A DNA stretch of 64,000 bases, from contig CBDDBK010000003.1 of the NCBI GenBank assembly GCA_965225715.1, positions 186,001-250,000 of the forward strand, given 5' to 3'. The position numbers and the translations under genes were made by a program. Source of the stretch: CBDDBK01 sp965225715 (GTDB taxonomy: Bacteria; Bacteroidota; Bacteroidia; Cytophagales; Flammeovirgaceae). The notes under the pieces were generated by a model. That model saw nothing but the letters and a program-made list of their open reading frames with translations. It was not told the DNA's origin and searched no databases. Each line of letters opens with the position of its first letter. Position 1 is the stretch's first letter. This document shows positions 9,227 through 19,297 of the stretch, piece after piece.

Positions 9227-10384
9227 ATGAAAAAAAGGAAAAATAAGGATGTAGTAGATGAAAAAAGCCAAAAGAAAGTTGCTTTTGTAATCACATCTGA
9301 TGGCTGGGGTGGTTTAGAAATGAATGTATTAAAATTAGTTAAGCTTTTTTCAGATTCACAATGGGATATTTTTCTTATTTCTACCAAAAAATCTAGTATT
9401 TACCAAAAAGGAAAAGATTATTTTAAAGGATATAAAATTTTAAAAAGAGCTAAAAAGTATTTTGATCTCAAAAATGCCTTTATTATTTCTAAATATCTCA
9501 AAGATTATAGGATTAGAACAGCTATGATTTTTAACAATAGAGATATTGATATGACGGCTATAGCTAAAAAAATATTTTATAGAAAATTAAAAATTATTTA
9601 TCAACAACACATGCAGATTGGGATAGGTAAAAGAGATTTTATGCACACTTTTCGATATAGCAGTATTAATTTTTGGTTATCCCCTTTAAATATTTTGAGA
9701 CAAGAAGTTCTTACAAAAACAAAAGTTCCAAAAGATAAGCTAAAAGTTATTCCTTTAGGTATAAATTTTCAAAAGTTTAATGCTCCAAAATATTCTAAAC
9801 AAGAAGCCTTAAACCAATTAAATATTCAAAATAACTATCCCCTTGTTGGTATTATTGGTAGAATTACAGAAAAAAAAGGACAAGATCAACTCTTAAAAGC
9901 TTTAATCTGTTTATGCCAAAAGAAAATAGATATAGAAGTTCTTATTTTTGGCTCACCTACTATAAATGATACAAATAGTTGTATTTATCATGATAAACTT
10001 CAAAAGTTAGTCGATGAAAATGGTTTAAAGAATCTTGTTCATTTTAGGCCTTATCATTCTGATGTTCATTTATTTTATGATTCTATAGATTGTTTTATTA
10101 TGGCTTCTGAAAAAGAAACTTATGGTATGGTAACCCTTGAAGCTATGACCAAAAAACTGCCTATCATAGCCACCAAACATGGCGGAACTTCAGAGATATT
10201 AGAGTATGGAAAATTTGGAATACTTTATGATTATAATGATATTGAGGCATTAAGTCAAAAAATAGAATGGGTTTTTAAACACCCAGAAGCCTCAAAACTT
10301 ATGTCTCAAAAAGCTAAAGAAGAAGTTTATATAAAATATAGACAAGAAAAAGAAAAAGAAGCTATAGAAGCCTTGATTTTATAG
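9227..10384 (+). CDS. Glycosyltransferase family 4
   Basis: A 385-residue retaining GT-B enzyme. The N-terminal acceptor domain starts after a lysine-rich leader (MKKRKNKDVVDEKSQKK) with VAFVITSDGWGGLEMNVLKL, the GG(xE) glycine motif. The donor domain has VGIIGRITEKKGQDQLLKAL (about 201-220) and the E-x7-E motif in ASEKETYGMVTLEAMTKKLPI (about 291-311). Such enzymes build lipopolysaccharide, capsule or glycoprotein glycans from nucleotide sugars; the sugar cannot be inferred. The stop codon TAG lies in the first bases of a dispersed repeat copy. The gene is separated from the other glycosyltransferase by the acyl-CoA ligase gene, so no dedicated glycan locus is visible. Confidence 0.9.
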   Translation: MKKRKNKDVVDEKSQKKVAFVITSDGWGGLEMNVLKLVKLFSDSQWDIFLISTKKSSIYQKGKDYFKGYKILKRAKKYFDLKNAFIISKYLKDYRIRTAMIFNNRDIDMTAIAKKIFYRKLKIIYQQHMQIGIGKRDFMHTFRYSSINFWLSPLNILRQEVLTKTKVPKDKLKVIPLGINFQKFNAPKYSKQEALNQLNIQNNYPLVGIIGRITEKKGQDQLLKALICLCQKKIDIEVLIFGSPTINDTNSCIYHDKLQKLVDENGLKNLVHFRPYHSDVHLFYDSIDCFIMASEKETYGMVTLEAMTKKLPIIATKHGGTSEILEYGKFGILYDYNDIEALSQKIEWVFKHPEASKLMSQKAKEEVYIKYRQEKEKEAIEALIL

Positions 10385-10475
10385 TTACTTCACTTGAAAA
10401 AGGATTTTTAGAGTTTTTTAACTCATTGATATTGAAAATGAACTTCTCTGAAATAATGACAACATTCCTATAAAT
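10381..10475 (+). repeat. Dispersed intergenic repeat, type A copy
   Basis: Begins ATAGTTACTTCACTTGAAAA, continues AGGATTTTTAGAG and ACTCATTGATATTGAAAATG, and fades near AACATTCCTATAA. It matches the other type A copies listed here. It starts within the stop codon of the glycosyltransferase gene and fills most of the gap to the convergent adhesin gene, a position where a two-way terminator might be expected. Confidence 0.75.
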
Positions 10476-10497
10476 ATGTAGAATGGTGTAAAAAAAT

Positions 10498-13400
10498 TTA
10501 CCTAATCAAATGAATAGCTCCTTGTTCATTTCGGGTTTGGATAAGCCCGTTTTGATCTAACCAAGTGTAGTCTACCTGAAAAATATATTTGGCTTCTGGT
10601 AAGGGATTTCCATTTAAACTACCATCCCAGCCTTTGGTTTCTTCAAAATTTCCTATCCAATTTTTTTCTCGTGTATCTAAATTTACTTCAAAAATTTGGG
10701 TACCTTCGTAATCAAAAATACGCATATTTAAAGTTATTAAATCATTGGTAATAGGAGAGAAATAATCATTTTTAGAGTCTCCATTTGCTGTTAAAGCATT
10801 TGGTAATTGACAAAAAGGGTTTTGGCTATAAACTAAGAAGCTGTCTACATTTGTGCAATTGGTAAATTGGTTCTTAACTTTAAAATAATACTTTCCGTAC
10901 TGATATACAAATATTTGAGTGGAGTCAATGGGGCTTTCAAAAGCTGTTATATTTTCATTTTCAAAAGCCCACTCAACTTCCAAGTCTTGTAAATTGGTAG
11001 AGAGCCCACTCAAATAGATCGGCAAAGAGTTCGAAGTTGGATTAGGTAATCGGGTAATATTGGGATCAGGAAGTTCATGAACAGTAACTTGAAGGCTTTG
11101 ACTAAGAGAACAATCGGTTAGGGTATCTATGATCAAGATTTCAAAAAACTCTGAAGACGAGATAGTTAAACTGTCTGTTTGACTGACAATATTATTTTGA
11201 GCATCTCTCCAAACATACTGATAACTGGGCGGATGATTGGGATTACGAATGGAAATTATTTTGGGTGTTTCATTTTGACAAATATTTACTTCTGAAATAT
11301 CAAGGGGTGGTAGTTCTAAAAAATTAATGTCTATTTCATCATTTATAGAGCAGGCTAAGTTTGTATTTGGATTAATAACCTCGACGCTATAAGTTTTCTT
11401 TCCCGAGCCACTCACAGTAATTTGCGAGGTTGTTTCACCTGTATTCCACGAATAAATAAAATTATTTTGGTGGCTTGGATCAAAAGCATTAATAGTAAAA
11501 GTGCTTCCACAAATAGCAGTATCGGTGCCTAAGTTTAATAGAGGTTGAGGAAATAAACCTATAACAGCTTGATCTTCATTAAAACAACCCAAATCTAAAT
11601 CAGTGACCGTAACCTGATAAATCTCCGCAGATGTGTTGTTAATAGATATGTCTGGGCTCGTTTCTCCAGTATTCCACAAATAAGTTATATTTCTGCTTTG
11701 ATGACTTGGATCAAAAGCATTTAAAGTAAATGTTTGGTTAGAGCAAAAGGCTGTATCTTTTAAATTAACGATTGGCAAATGGTCAAAAGAAATATTAAGC
11801 GTATCGCTAAGATGACAAGAAGTTAGCTGATTAAAAACGGTAATAACTATTTGGGTATCTTGATTTATAGTTAAAGTTGTTTGGGGTAAAGTGGAGCCTG
11901 TATTCCATAAATATGCCAAATTTTGTCCTGTATGCGTTGCTGTATCAAAAACATTTAAGGTAATAGTATTATTTCCAAAACATAAACTAGTATCAGCACC
12001 TAAATCAACTCGAAATTGAGGATGAATGGTCAATTGAACACTATCTACATTTTTACAAGATCTATCTCTATCAGTAAGTTGAACGGTGTACAATCCCGAA
12101 TTAAAAACAAGAATCTCAGAAGTTACTGCTCCATTATTCCAGACATAATCTATATTTCTATCATTATTTTGGCTATTTGTGGCTTGAAGTAAAAAACCCT
12201 CAGGACGATAACAAGCTGTAATATCTTGACCAAGATCGATAAAAGGTGGTGGTGTAATGTTAAAATTAATTTGTTTTTGAGTAAAACAACCTGTAGAAGT
12301 GTCTGTAACCGTGATAATATAATCAAAACTTCCAAGTTGGTTAATAGAGACTTCAGATGTGTTTTCCCCCGTACTCCATGCATAAATAGTATTTGAATTA
12401 TGGCTTATGTGGTTTGCATCAAGCAAAAAAGGTAAATCACTAGAACAGATTTTAAAAGAATCTGGTACGTCTAAAATAGGTCTTTGGTTAATAGTAATAT
12501 TAATGCTATCCTCAGAAAAACAACCTGTATTTATATCTGTTACTCTGACACTTACCATTTGACTTCCAAAAGTATTAATAAATATTTCGGGTGTTGTGTC
12601 TCCTGTACTCCAAAGATATTCTAAATGAGTTGCTGTATTTATTTGAACAAATATATTTGAAGAAGATGGTGAAAATGTATTTATAATCACTCCGGGGGTC
12701 GTTTGACAGATTTTAATATCTTGACCTAAATCAACAAAAGGTGGTTCGGAAATAACAACCCGTACAGAATCCATAATTGAACAACCTGTCAAGCGATTAA
12801 AAACAGTAACAATATAAAAAAAGTCACCAACCTCAGAAATACGTGTTTGGCTTGTTGTATCACCATTAGACCAAAGGTAGGCAATATCGGGGGTATGACT
12901 GGCATCAAAGGCATTTAAAGTTACAAAATTGGGCACACAACTTTCTATAAGTTCTTCTGGAATATTTAAAATTGGAGTTGGGTTAATAGTGATATTTATA
13001 GTATCAAAACTTGTACAAGACAAACCTAGGCTAGTATCTCTAACTTCAACAGTTAGAGTTGTAATACCTAAATTATTGATCATAATTTCGGGTGTTGTTT
13101 CTCCGGTAGACCATAAATAGGTTATATCTTCATCATGACTTGGGTGAAAAGCAGATATAATAACAGGTTTATTATCACAAGTATTTATATCTTCTCCAAG
13201 GTTAAGAATTGGTAGATCAACAACTTGTATTTCTTGAGAAACATTTTCTATACAACCATTTAAAGCCATAAATTGATATACTAAAGTATGCTCACCTGCA
13301 CCCGCATGTTGAGGAGAAAAATAACCTGAAGCAGCATTATAACCATCTAAAATATAAGTACCTCCTATTGGGGTTGCACCTGTTATTAAAATAGAATCTG

Positions 13401-16400
13401 CATTAATACAGAAATCACCAAAATCAGGTAAAATAATGTTTCCTGATGGTACCACTGTGATATTTTGTACACTTTGGTTGGTGCAATTCAAACCACTTGA
13501 AAAAGTATAAGTAATAGCATAAGTACCAACACTTACACTATCAGGAATAAAAAAATTGTTAAAAACACCAATTCCTGTAAAAATGCCACCTCTTATATCT
13601 ACAAAATTGCGTAAATCTATAGGAACTTCACTAGAGCATATATTTGGAATATTAGAGAAATTTACAGCCGGAGTATCACTGACTTCGACTCTATAGTCAA
13701 TACTAGTTGTACAGCCGTTTGCATTAATATAATGATAATCCAAATCAAAGATACCAACTCCCGTTACATTAGGTCTAAAAAGTGTATCATTTACAATGCC
13801 TATTCCGGTGAAAAAACCACCTTCTGGGTCTACCCCACCTAAATGAACTGAATCATCACTGATACAAACCAAAAAGGCATTTTGTAAAGTCCTGATGCGG
13901 CTGAGTGGTAGAATTTCAAAAGTATCCGTAGCAATACTTGTACAGGCAGTATTTGTAAATGTATAAGTTAATACATGTTGTCCTTCGTTAATAACGGTTG
14001 GAATAATTTGATTAACAATATTATTATCTATTCTATAAACACCTCCCATTGGAGTTGCAAAATCTAAATTTATGTTTCCACCATTAATGCAATAATCTTC
14101 TATAGGTGCTAGATTAATAACCGGAGGGGCTATGACTGCAATTGTTTGAAAAATAGTATCTATACAGTTTCCTCTATTGGTTAGGGTATAACCAATATTA
14201 TGTATGCCTGCTCCAGCTGAATCAGGGTAAAAGATATTATTATAAACTCCTGTTCCAAAGTAATTTCCACCTGATGGTGTAACAGTATTAAGCGGTAAAG
14301 GTAAATCCGTTATACAAATATCATTTAAAGTAGGGAAAATAAATTGGCTTGTGTCAACAACTTCAATAATTAAATTATCAATACTTAGACAGGAATTATC
14401 ATCTGTATAAGTATGGTTAATGGTATGAAAACCTACACCAGCTGTATTTGGATCAAAAGTACCTATTATTGTATTAATAATACCTGTACCAGAAAAGATA
14501 CCCGATGGAGCAGTTTTGGCAATATTAAATGGAATGTCAGTTATACAAACTACGTTAGGTGCATTTAATTGAGCTGAAACAGGCTCTAAAATAGATAAAT
14601 CAAAGTTGAAGTTTATTTCACAATTATCAATAAAAGTATAGGTTAAAGTATACGTACCAGTTCCAGCCTGATTTGGAAAGAACTGATTACCAACTACACC
14701 CATTCCGGAATAAACACCTCCTGTAGGGCTTATAAAATCTAAATCAATTGGGGTATCCAATAAACAAACGGTATCAGGTCGGGCTGGATCTAAAGTCAAA
14801 GTAGGAGGAGCAAATACATTAATTGTTTCTTGTTCTGTACTCATACATCCATTAAAATTTGTATAAGCATAATCAATAGTAAAAGTACCTACGCCTGTAA
14901 TTTGAGGATTGAATATACTTAAATTAGAATCAACTCCAGGTCCTGAATAGGTACCTCCAATAGGATTTGCCTGATCTAAAATTAAAGCACCTGAATTGGT
15001 ACAGATATTTGGCAAAGCCGGGAAATTAATGGCAATACTATCTATTGTGATGTCTTGAATTAAGGTTTGATTTGCACCATTTGCAAATACTAAATCTACG
15101 CTTACTTCATAGTCACCTGCACTTAGATAGATATGTTTAGGACTTAAGGCATTGACTGTTGGCGTTCCATCTCCAAAATTCCATACCGCAGTAGTTACTG
15201 CCAAATTACTTATAATACTGAATTGAGTTGTATCACTTATACAAACATTTTGAATATTAACGGTAGCTGTAAAGCCTCTTACAAAATTTGGAAGTCCAAA
15301 GTTAGCTGTTTTAGCAGAGCCTTGTAAGTAAATGGCATTTATATCAATATTTACAGATGCACCCGTACTATTTGGATTAGTAATAGCACTTAAATGATCA
15401 TGACCGAAAAGAGTAAAATATATTTTTTGATCAGCTCCAATTTGTAAAGCACCTGGTGTATTAACTCCCTCATCAACTATAGGAATTACGCCTACATCAA
15501 AAGTCGTAATTATTTCTCTAGTACTTTCTATATCATCGACAGTGAGGCTATATTGGATTAAATTACCTAATCCAAGGGTAAAGTTTGTTTCTGTAGAATA
15601 GAATAAACGACCATTAGGGGAAAATTCAAGCCCATAAGGTTGGTAATCTATTCCTGCCAGAACAGTATTTATTCGTATGGGATTGGATAATTCTCCTGTA
15701 GCCCTATTAAAATCAAAGACTTCAATAAAATTATTAAACCAATCTGCTACAGCCAAACGATTTCCATCTGGCGAAAATTTCATATAGCCAATAGCAGAAC
15801 TGCCGGTAAAGTTGGTATTTAGATGAATAGAACCTATATTTTGACCAATTGGTACTATATTAATTCCATTAGTCGTTATAGAATAAGTAAGGAATCTATT
15901 ATTATCGAAACCGTGAGTAACAACCCATATATCTGTTTCATTTTCATGAAATACAGCAGTAATTTTTTCCGAAGATTGAATTTGTAAGTATTGGTTTTTA
16001 ATGGTTACTTCTCCTAAGCCTCCGTTTAAATCTATATCTACAATAGCATATTGAAGACCGCCAACACGGCCTTGCCAACTTAAAGAGAAAACATAATATA
16101 GGTTGGATGAGTCAGGATAAGGTACAATTATACCAGATTGGGTTGTGGTTGAATTACCACCTAAATTATTTCCATTAATCATAATAGTGCCATTACGGTC
16201 ATATACAGTAGCACCGTCGGTATAAAACAAAAGATTACCATCCTCATCTGAAATTGTTGCTGAACCTTCACTTGTATTTAAAACCCCATCTGTGAGTCCC
16301 GTTGGAGGATTAGTATTAAAAGTAATGCCTGCAAAACTTCCAAAATACCATATATTTTCTCTTTTTTGAGCTTGAATATCTTCAATTAGAAGTAATAAGC

Positions 16401-16431
16401 AAGACAAAAATATCAAAAAGTAAGTTTTCAT
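10498..16431 (-). CDS. Giant secreted repeat protein with PKD domain and T9SS type B sorting domain
   Basis: A 1977-residue secreted protein. Order: signal peptide (about 1-21), beta-propeller-like region (about 25-400, starting NIWYFGSFAGITFNTNPPTG), a PKD domain (AVWNFGDGTPTVNALSPKH, about 416-434), eight copies of a 70-80 residue module with cores like GGTYSGPGV and a C-terminal Cys, nine or ten copies of a second module with cores like YLWSTGETT and a paired Cys, then a gliding-motility-type C-terminal domain (from NALTANGDSKNDYFSP to the end). The last domain is the T9SS type B export signal. The architecture resembles SprB-like surface adhesins of gliding Bacteroidota. It is likely cell-surface attached and adhesive. 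Regular cysteines suggest one disulfide per module. It is transcribed alone. Confidence 0.88.
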   Translation of the reverse strand: MKTYFLIFLSCLLLLIEDIQAQKRENIWYFGSFAGITFNTNPPTGLTDGVLNTSEGSATISDEDGNLLFYTDGATVYDRNGTIMINGNNLGGNSTTTQSGIIVPYPDSSNLYYVFSLSWQGRVGGLQYAIVDIDLNGGLGEVTIKNQYLQIQSSEKITAVFHENETDIWVVTHGFDNNRFLTYSITTNGINIVPIGQNIGSIHLNTNFTGSSAIGYMKFSPDGNRLAVADWFNNFIEVFDFNRATGELSNPIRINTVLAGIDYQPYGLEFSPNGRLFYSTETNFTLGLGNLIQYSLTVDDIESTREIITTFDVGVIPIVDEGVNTPGALQIGADQKIYFTLFGHDHLSAITNPNSTGASVNIDINAIYLQGSAKTANFGLPNFVRGFTATVNIQNVCISDTTQFSIISNLAVTTAVWNFGDGTPTVNALSPKHIYLSAGDYEVSVDLVFANGANQTLIQDITIDSIAINFPALPNICTNSGALILDQANPIGGTYSGPGVDSNLSIFNPQITGVGTFTIDYAYTNFNGCMSTEQETINVFAPPTLTLDPARPDTVCLLDTPIDLDFISPTGGVYSGMGVVGNQFFPNQAGTGTYTLTYTFIDNCEINFNFDLSILEPVSAQLNAPNVVCITDIPFNIAKTAPSGIFSGTGIINTIIGTFDPNTAGVGFHTINHTYTDDNSCLSIDNLIIEVVDTSQFIFPTLNDICITDLPLPLNTVTPSGGNYFGTGVYNNIFYPDSAGAGIHNIGYTLTNRGNCIDTIFQTIAVIAPPVINLAPIEDYCINGGNINLDFATPMGGVYRIDNNIVNQIIPTVINEGQHVLTYTFTNTACTSIATDTFEILPLSRIRTLQNAFLVCISDDSVHLGGVDPEGGFFTGIGIVNDTLFRPNVTGVGIFDLDYHYINANGCTTSIDYRVEVSDTPAVNFSNIPNICSSEVPIDLRNFVDIRGGIFTGIGVFNNFFIPDSVSVGTYAITYTFSSGLNCTNQSVQNITVVPSGNIILPDFGDFCINADSILITGATPIGGTYILDGYNAASGYFSPQHAGAGEHTLVYQFMALNGCIENVSQEIQVVDLPILNLGEDINTCDNKPVIISAFHPSHDEDITYLWSTGETTPEIMINNLGITTLTVEVRDTSLGLSCTSFDTINITINPTPILNIPEELIESCVPNFVTLNAFDASHTPDIAYLWSNGDTTSQTRISEVGDFFYIVTVFNRLTGCSIMDSVRVVISEPPFVDLGQDIKICQTTPGVIINTFSPSSSNIFVQINTATHLEYLWSTGDTTPEIFINTFGSQMVSVRVTDINTGCFSEDSINITINQRPILDVPDSFKICSSDLPFLLDANHISHNSNTIYAWSTGENTSEVSINQLGSFDYIITVTDTSTGCFTQKQINFNITPPPFIDLGQDITACYRPEGFLLQATNSQNNDRNIDYVWNNGAVTSEILVFNSGLYTVQLTDRDRSCKNVDSVQLTIHPQFRVDLGADTSLCFGNNTITLNVFDTATHTGQNLAYLWNTGSTLPQTTLTINQDTQIVITVFNQLTSCHLSDTLNISFDHLPIVNLKDTAFCSNQTFTLNAFDPSHQSRNITYLWNTGETSPDISINNTSAEIYQVTVTDLDLGCFNEDQAVIGLFPQPLLNLGTDTAICGSTFTINAFDPSHQNNFIYSWNTGETTSQITVSGSGKKTYSVEVINPNTNLACSINDEIDINFLELPPLDISEVNICQNETPKIISIRNPNHPPSYQYVWRDAQNNIVSQTDSLTISSSEFFEILIIDTLTDCSLSQSLQVTVHELPDPNITRLPNPTSNSLPIYLSGLSTNLQDLEVEWAFENENITAFESPIDSTQIFVYQYGKYYFKVKNQFTNCTNVDSFLVYSQNPFCQLPNALTANGDSKNDYFSPITNDLITLNMRIFDYEGTQIFEVNLDTREKNWIGNFEETKGWDGSLNGNPLPEAKYIFQVDYTWLDQNGLIQTRNEQGAIHLIR

Positions 16432-16726
16432 AATAGTTTAGGTTAATGGATAATTATAAATTGCAAATTGTATCGTTGCTTCATATATACTAAAAACATT
16501 TATATAAGCCTTATTATCATTTAAAAGGATAATTTAGTTTTTAAACTTCTATTATAAAAATTCTAAATATTTCATTTAAGATAATTTTTTGTTTTAAAGT
16601 TTGTATATATTTCTAAATATTAATTAAAATGGTTTGAAAGTAAGGAAGAAACCTTAAAAAGTCTTAAATTAGATATATAATTAAATGTTTAAGGTTTTAT
16701 TTATTAAAGACTAACCAAATTTAAAT
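16432..16726. other. Divergent intergenic region, no gene seen
   Basis: About 295 bases of AT-rich DNA between two divergently transcribed genes, so it should hold both promoters. On the minus strand it contains ATATATGAAGCAA about 45 bp before the adhesin start; the same 13 bases occur about 95 bp before porV. I see no RNA gene or clear hairpin. Confidence 0.4.
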
Positions 16727-17674
16727 GTGCGTCTACTTTATTCTTGTTGTTTAATTTTTATAGGTTTAAAACTTGCTGCGTGGGGATTTTTTTCTCATAA
16801 GCAAATTAATTTCATAGCTATTTTTACTTTGCCGGAAGAAATGTTCGGTTTTTATAAATCTCAAGCTCACATTCTTAAAGAAGAAGCTATAAAACCAGAT
16901 CAAAGACGCTACGCTGTTGAAGGTGAAGCCCCCAAACACTATATTGATTTAGAACACTTTTATAAAAATGACAGCTTAACTCTCGACATGAATTGGGCTA
17001 AAATGGTAGATTATTATGGAAAAGACTCCCTAATGACTTTTGGAATATTACCTTGGAATCTTTTATGGACCAAAAGAAATTTAACAGAAGCATTTTACAC
17101 TAGAAACCCAGAAAAAATTTTACGATACTCTGCTGATATTGGGCATTATATAGCTGATGCCCATGTACCTTTACATACTACCAAAAATTATGATGGACAA
17201 CTTACAGGACAAACAGGTATACATGCCTTTTGGGAAAGCCAATTACCTGAATTATTTTTTGATAGCTATAATTTGTTCACAGGTAAAGCAACTTATATAC
17301 AAGATCTTAAAAAACTCGTTAAACAAATGATCCAAGAAAGTCATTTAGCCTTGGATAGTGTCTTAACTTTTGAAAAAAACCTTAGTCAAAGCTTGGATGA
17401 AGATAAAAAATACACTTATTCTTCTAAAAATAATAACCTTAAAAAGGTATATTCACTTCAATTTTGTCAAAAGTTTCATCACAGAATAAACAATCAAATA
17501 GAGCGTCGTATGGCTTTAGCAATTAAACGCATAGGCGATATATGGTTTACCTGTTGGGTAGATGCGGGACAACCAGATTTATCAAAATTAAAAAAAATCA
17601 AAGCATCTTATTTTAAAATTTCATTAATAGATCATCCAAAAGATACATTCAAATTAAAAAGAAAACACGAATGA
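16727..17674 (+). CDS. Zinc-dependent phospholipase C / S1-P1-like family protein
   Basis: A 315-residue protein starting at GTG (an in-frame stop at 16712 leaves no better start). It has a signal-peptide-like N-terminus ending in LAAWGFFSHKQINF: in this fold the mature N-terminal Trp and the following His bind zinc. Other likely zinc ligands are in HYIDLEHF (about 67-74), DIGHYIADAHVPLH (about 141-154), and GIHAFWES (about 170-177). The fold is the all-helical trinuclear zinc fold shared by bacterial phospholipase C and S1/P1 nuclease, and the family is common in Bacteroidota with unknown physiological substrate. It probably acts in the periplasm or outside. It converges on folC with only four bases between the stop codons. 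Confidence 0.8.
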   Translation: MRLLYSCCLIFIGLKLAAWGFFSHKQINFIAIFTLPEEMFGFYKSQAHILKEEAIKPDQRRYAVEGEAPKHYIDLEHFYKNDSLTLDMNWAKMVDYYGKDSLMTFGILPWNLLWTKRNLTEAFYTRNPEKILRYSADIGHYIADAHVPLHTTKNYDGQLTGQTGIHAFWESQLPELFFDSYNLFTGKATYIQDLKKLVKQMIQESHLALDSVLTFEKNLSQSLDEDKKYTYSSKNNNLKKVYSLQFCQKFHHRINNQIERRMALAIKRIGDIWFTCWVDAGQPDLSKLKKIKASYFKISLIDHPKDTFKLKRKHE

Positions 17675-17678
17675 TTTT

Positions 17679-18986
17679 TTAGCTTAGTTTCCATTGACTA
17701 TTCAAAAGTTCTCCGACCACAAAAATACTTCCTCCAATAAAAATACAATCTTCGGGATTGGCCGTTGTTTGTGCTTTTTTAAAAGCCTCTAAAACAGAAG
17801 GATATGAATTGCCTTGCAGCCCTACTTTACCCGCTTTTTCAAACAATAGAACCTCCGATAAAGCTCTAGGTAAATTAGCTTTTGTAAAATAGTAAATAGC
17901 TTGTTGAGGCAACAAAATCAGAATCTTTTCAAGGTCTTTATTATTGCTAAGACCAATGACAAGATGTAATTTTTTGTAATCTAAATTTTGTAGTTGAAGC
18001 ATAACTTTCCGAATACCAGCTTCATTATGAGCTATATCACAAATAATCAAAGGTGATTTTTGTAGGTATTGCCAACGTCCTTTTAAACTTTGGTGCAAAT
18101 TTGTACTTTCTAAAGCTTGTTTAAATTTTTTATAAGAAAAACTTATATAGCCTTTATCACTCAGTATTTTAAATACTTTATAAACATTTCTAATATTTTC
18201 CCTTTGATAATCAGCTTTTATTGGAAAACTTATAGCTTGCCCTACTTTTTTATTATCTTTTGTAAACAATTGAATATCTTTATTTTTAGTCCACTTAGCT
18301 TTCAAGTTATCTTCGGAAAAATAAAGCTTACTTTGTTTTTTTTTAGCTTCATTTTCAAAGACTTGATCGGTTTCAGCATGTCTTTTACCGATTACAATAG
18401 GCGTATTTTTTTTCATGATACCGGCTTTTTCAACGGCTATTTTTGCTAAAGTATTTCCTAAAACTTCGCAGTGGTCATAATCGATATTAGTGATAAGGGC
18501 TAATTTTGGATTTAAAATATTGGTAGAATCCAAGCGTCCTCCTAAACCTACTTCTACAACTGCCCAGTCTACATTTTTCTGAGCAAAATACCAAAATGCC
18601 ATAGCTACAGTAATTTCAAAAAAAGAAGGTTTATAACGTTCTATATAGGCATAGTAAGTGTTGACAAAAGAAAGGACATAATTTGGATCAATAGTTTGGT
18701 TACCAATTTGTATACGTTCTGAAAACTCTTGAAGGTGAGGAGAAGTATATATCCCAACTTTATAACCCATAGTTTGAAGCCCTATACGAATTAAGTGGGC
18801 ATGACTGCCTTTACCATTAGTGCCGCCAATATGAATACTTTTAAAACCTCTATGCGGGTGTCCTAAAAGGGTCATCAAATTTTCAATACCTGAAAGCCCT
18901 ATTTTTAAAGCTTTATTCCCTGTTTTTTGGAAAACAGGTAAGTTTGAATACAAAAAATCAAGTGCTTCTTGATAAGTTTTAAACAT
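17679..18986 (-). CDS. folC: Bifunctional folylpolyglutamate synthase / dihydrofolate synthase
   Basis: A 435-residue Mur-ligase-family enzyme that adds glutamate to dihydropteroate or tetrahydrofolate in the cytosol. The P-loop GTNGKGS is at 55-61, followed by YTSPHLQEFSERI (about 84-96). ALITNIDYDHCEVLG (about 163-177) carries the conserved His for magnesium and ATP, and IVIGKRHAE follows. The C-terminal domain contains DIAHNEAGI (about 311-319), the usual D-x-AHN motif. Length and motif order are normal. It shares no obvious operon; folD is 4 kb away on the other strand. Confidence 0.94.
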   Translation of the reverse strand: MFKTYQEALDFLYSNLPVFQKTGNKALKIGLSGIENLMTLLGHPHRGFKSIHIGGTNGKGSHAHLIRIGLQTMGYKVGIYTSPHLQEFSERIQIGNQTIDPNYVLSFVNTYYAYIERYKPSFFEITVAMAFWYFAQKNVDWAVVEVGLGGRLDSTNILNPKLALITNIDYDHCEVLGNTLAKIAVEKAGIMKKNTPIVIGKRHAETDQVFENEAKKKQSKLYFSEDNLKAKWTKNKDIQLFTKDNKKVGQAISFPIKADYQRENIRNVYKVFKILSDKGYISFSYKKFKQALESTNLHQSLKGRWQYLQKSPLIICDIAHNEAGIRKVMLQLQNLDYKKLHLVIGLSNNKDLEKILILLPQQAIYYFTKANLPRALSEVLLFEKAGKVGLQGNSYPSVLEAFKKAQTTANPEDCIFIGGSIFVVGELLNSQWKLS

Positions 18987-19297
18987 TTTGAGTAAGCAGT
19001 CTGGATAAAAAGTTGTTCAAGAAAAAAAACGAAAGTAATATCTCTTTTTAAAATCGATTTCTTTATCGTTATAGCTATGTCGCAAAAAAGGATTTTTGGA
19101 GGTTTCAATCTTAAAACTTGCTCTTTTTATAATATTTTTTCTCGAAAAAACCTATAAAATCTACAACTTCATAAAGTTTACTATTAGTTTTAATTTATAA
19201 AAAAAATACCAAATTATTGGATATATTAGTTTTTTAAATTAAAAAACATAAAAATAGAAATTTCTCAGATTAATTATTATTAAAAACTATACATCTT
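18987..19297. other. Intergenic region with one dispersed-repeat fragment
   Basis: About 310 bases between divergent folC and ribE. A short copy of the type A dispersed repeat occupies 19071-19112: ATAGCTATGTCGCAAAAAAG followed by GATTTTTGGAGGTTTCAAT. The remainder is AT-rich with no gene seen. An open frame running from here into folC on the minus strand is spurious. Confidence 0.5.

Noticed and set aside
12150..12383. 77-codon open frame inside the giant adhesin gene, same strand
   Set aside because: Shadow of the repeat-rich adhesin frame; low-complexity Leu/Val peptide with no independent support.
18905..19108. 67-codon open frame on the minus strand overlapping the folC start
   Set aside because: It lies partly inside folC in another frame and partly in a dispersed repeat; the peptide has no protein-like pattern and folC has a clear start.
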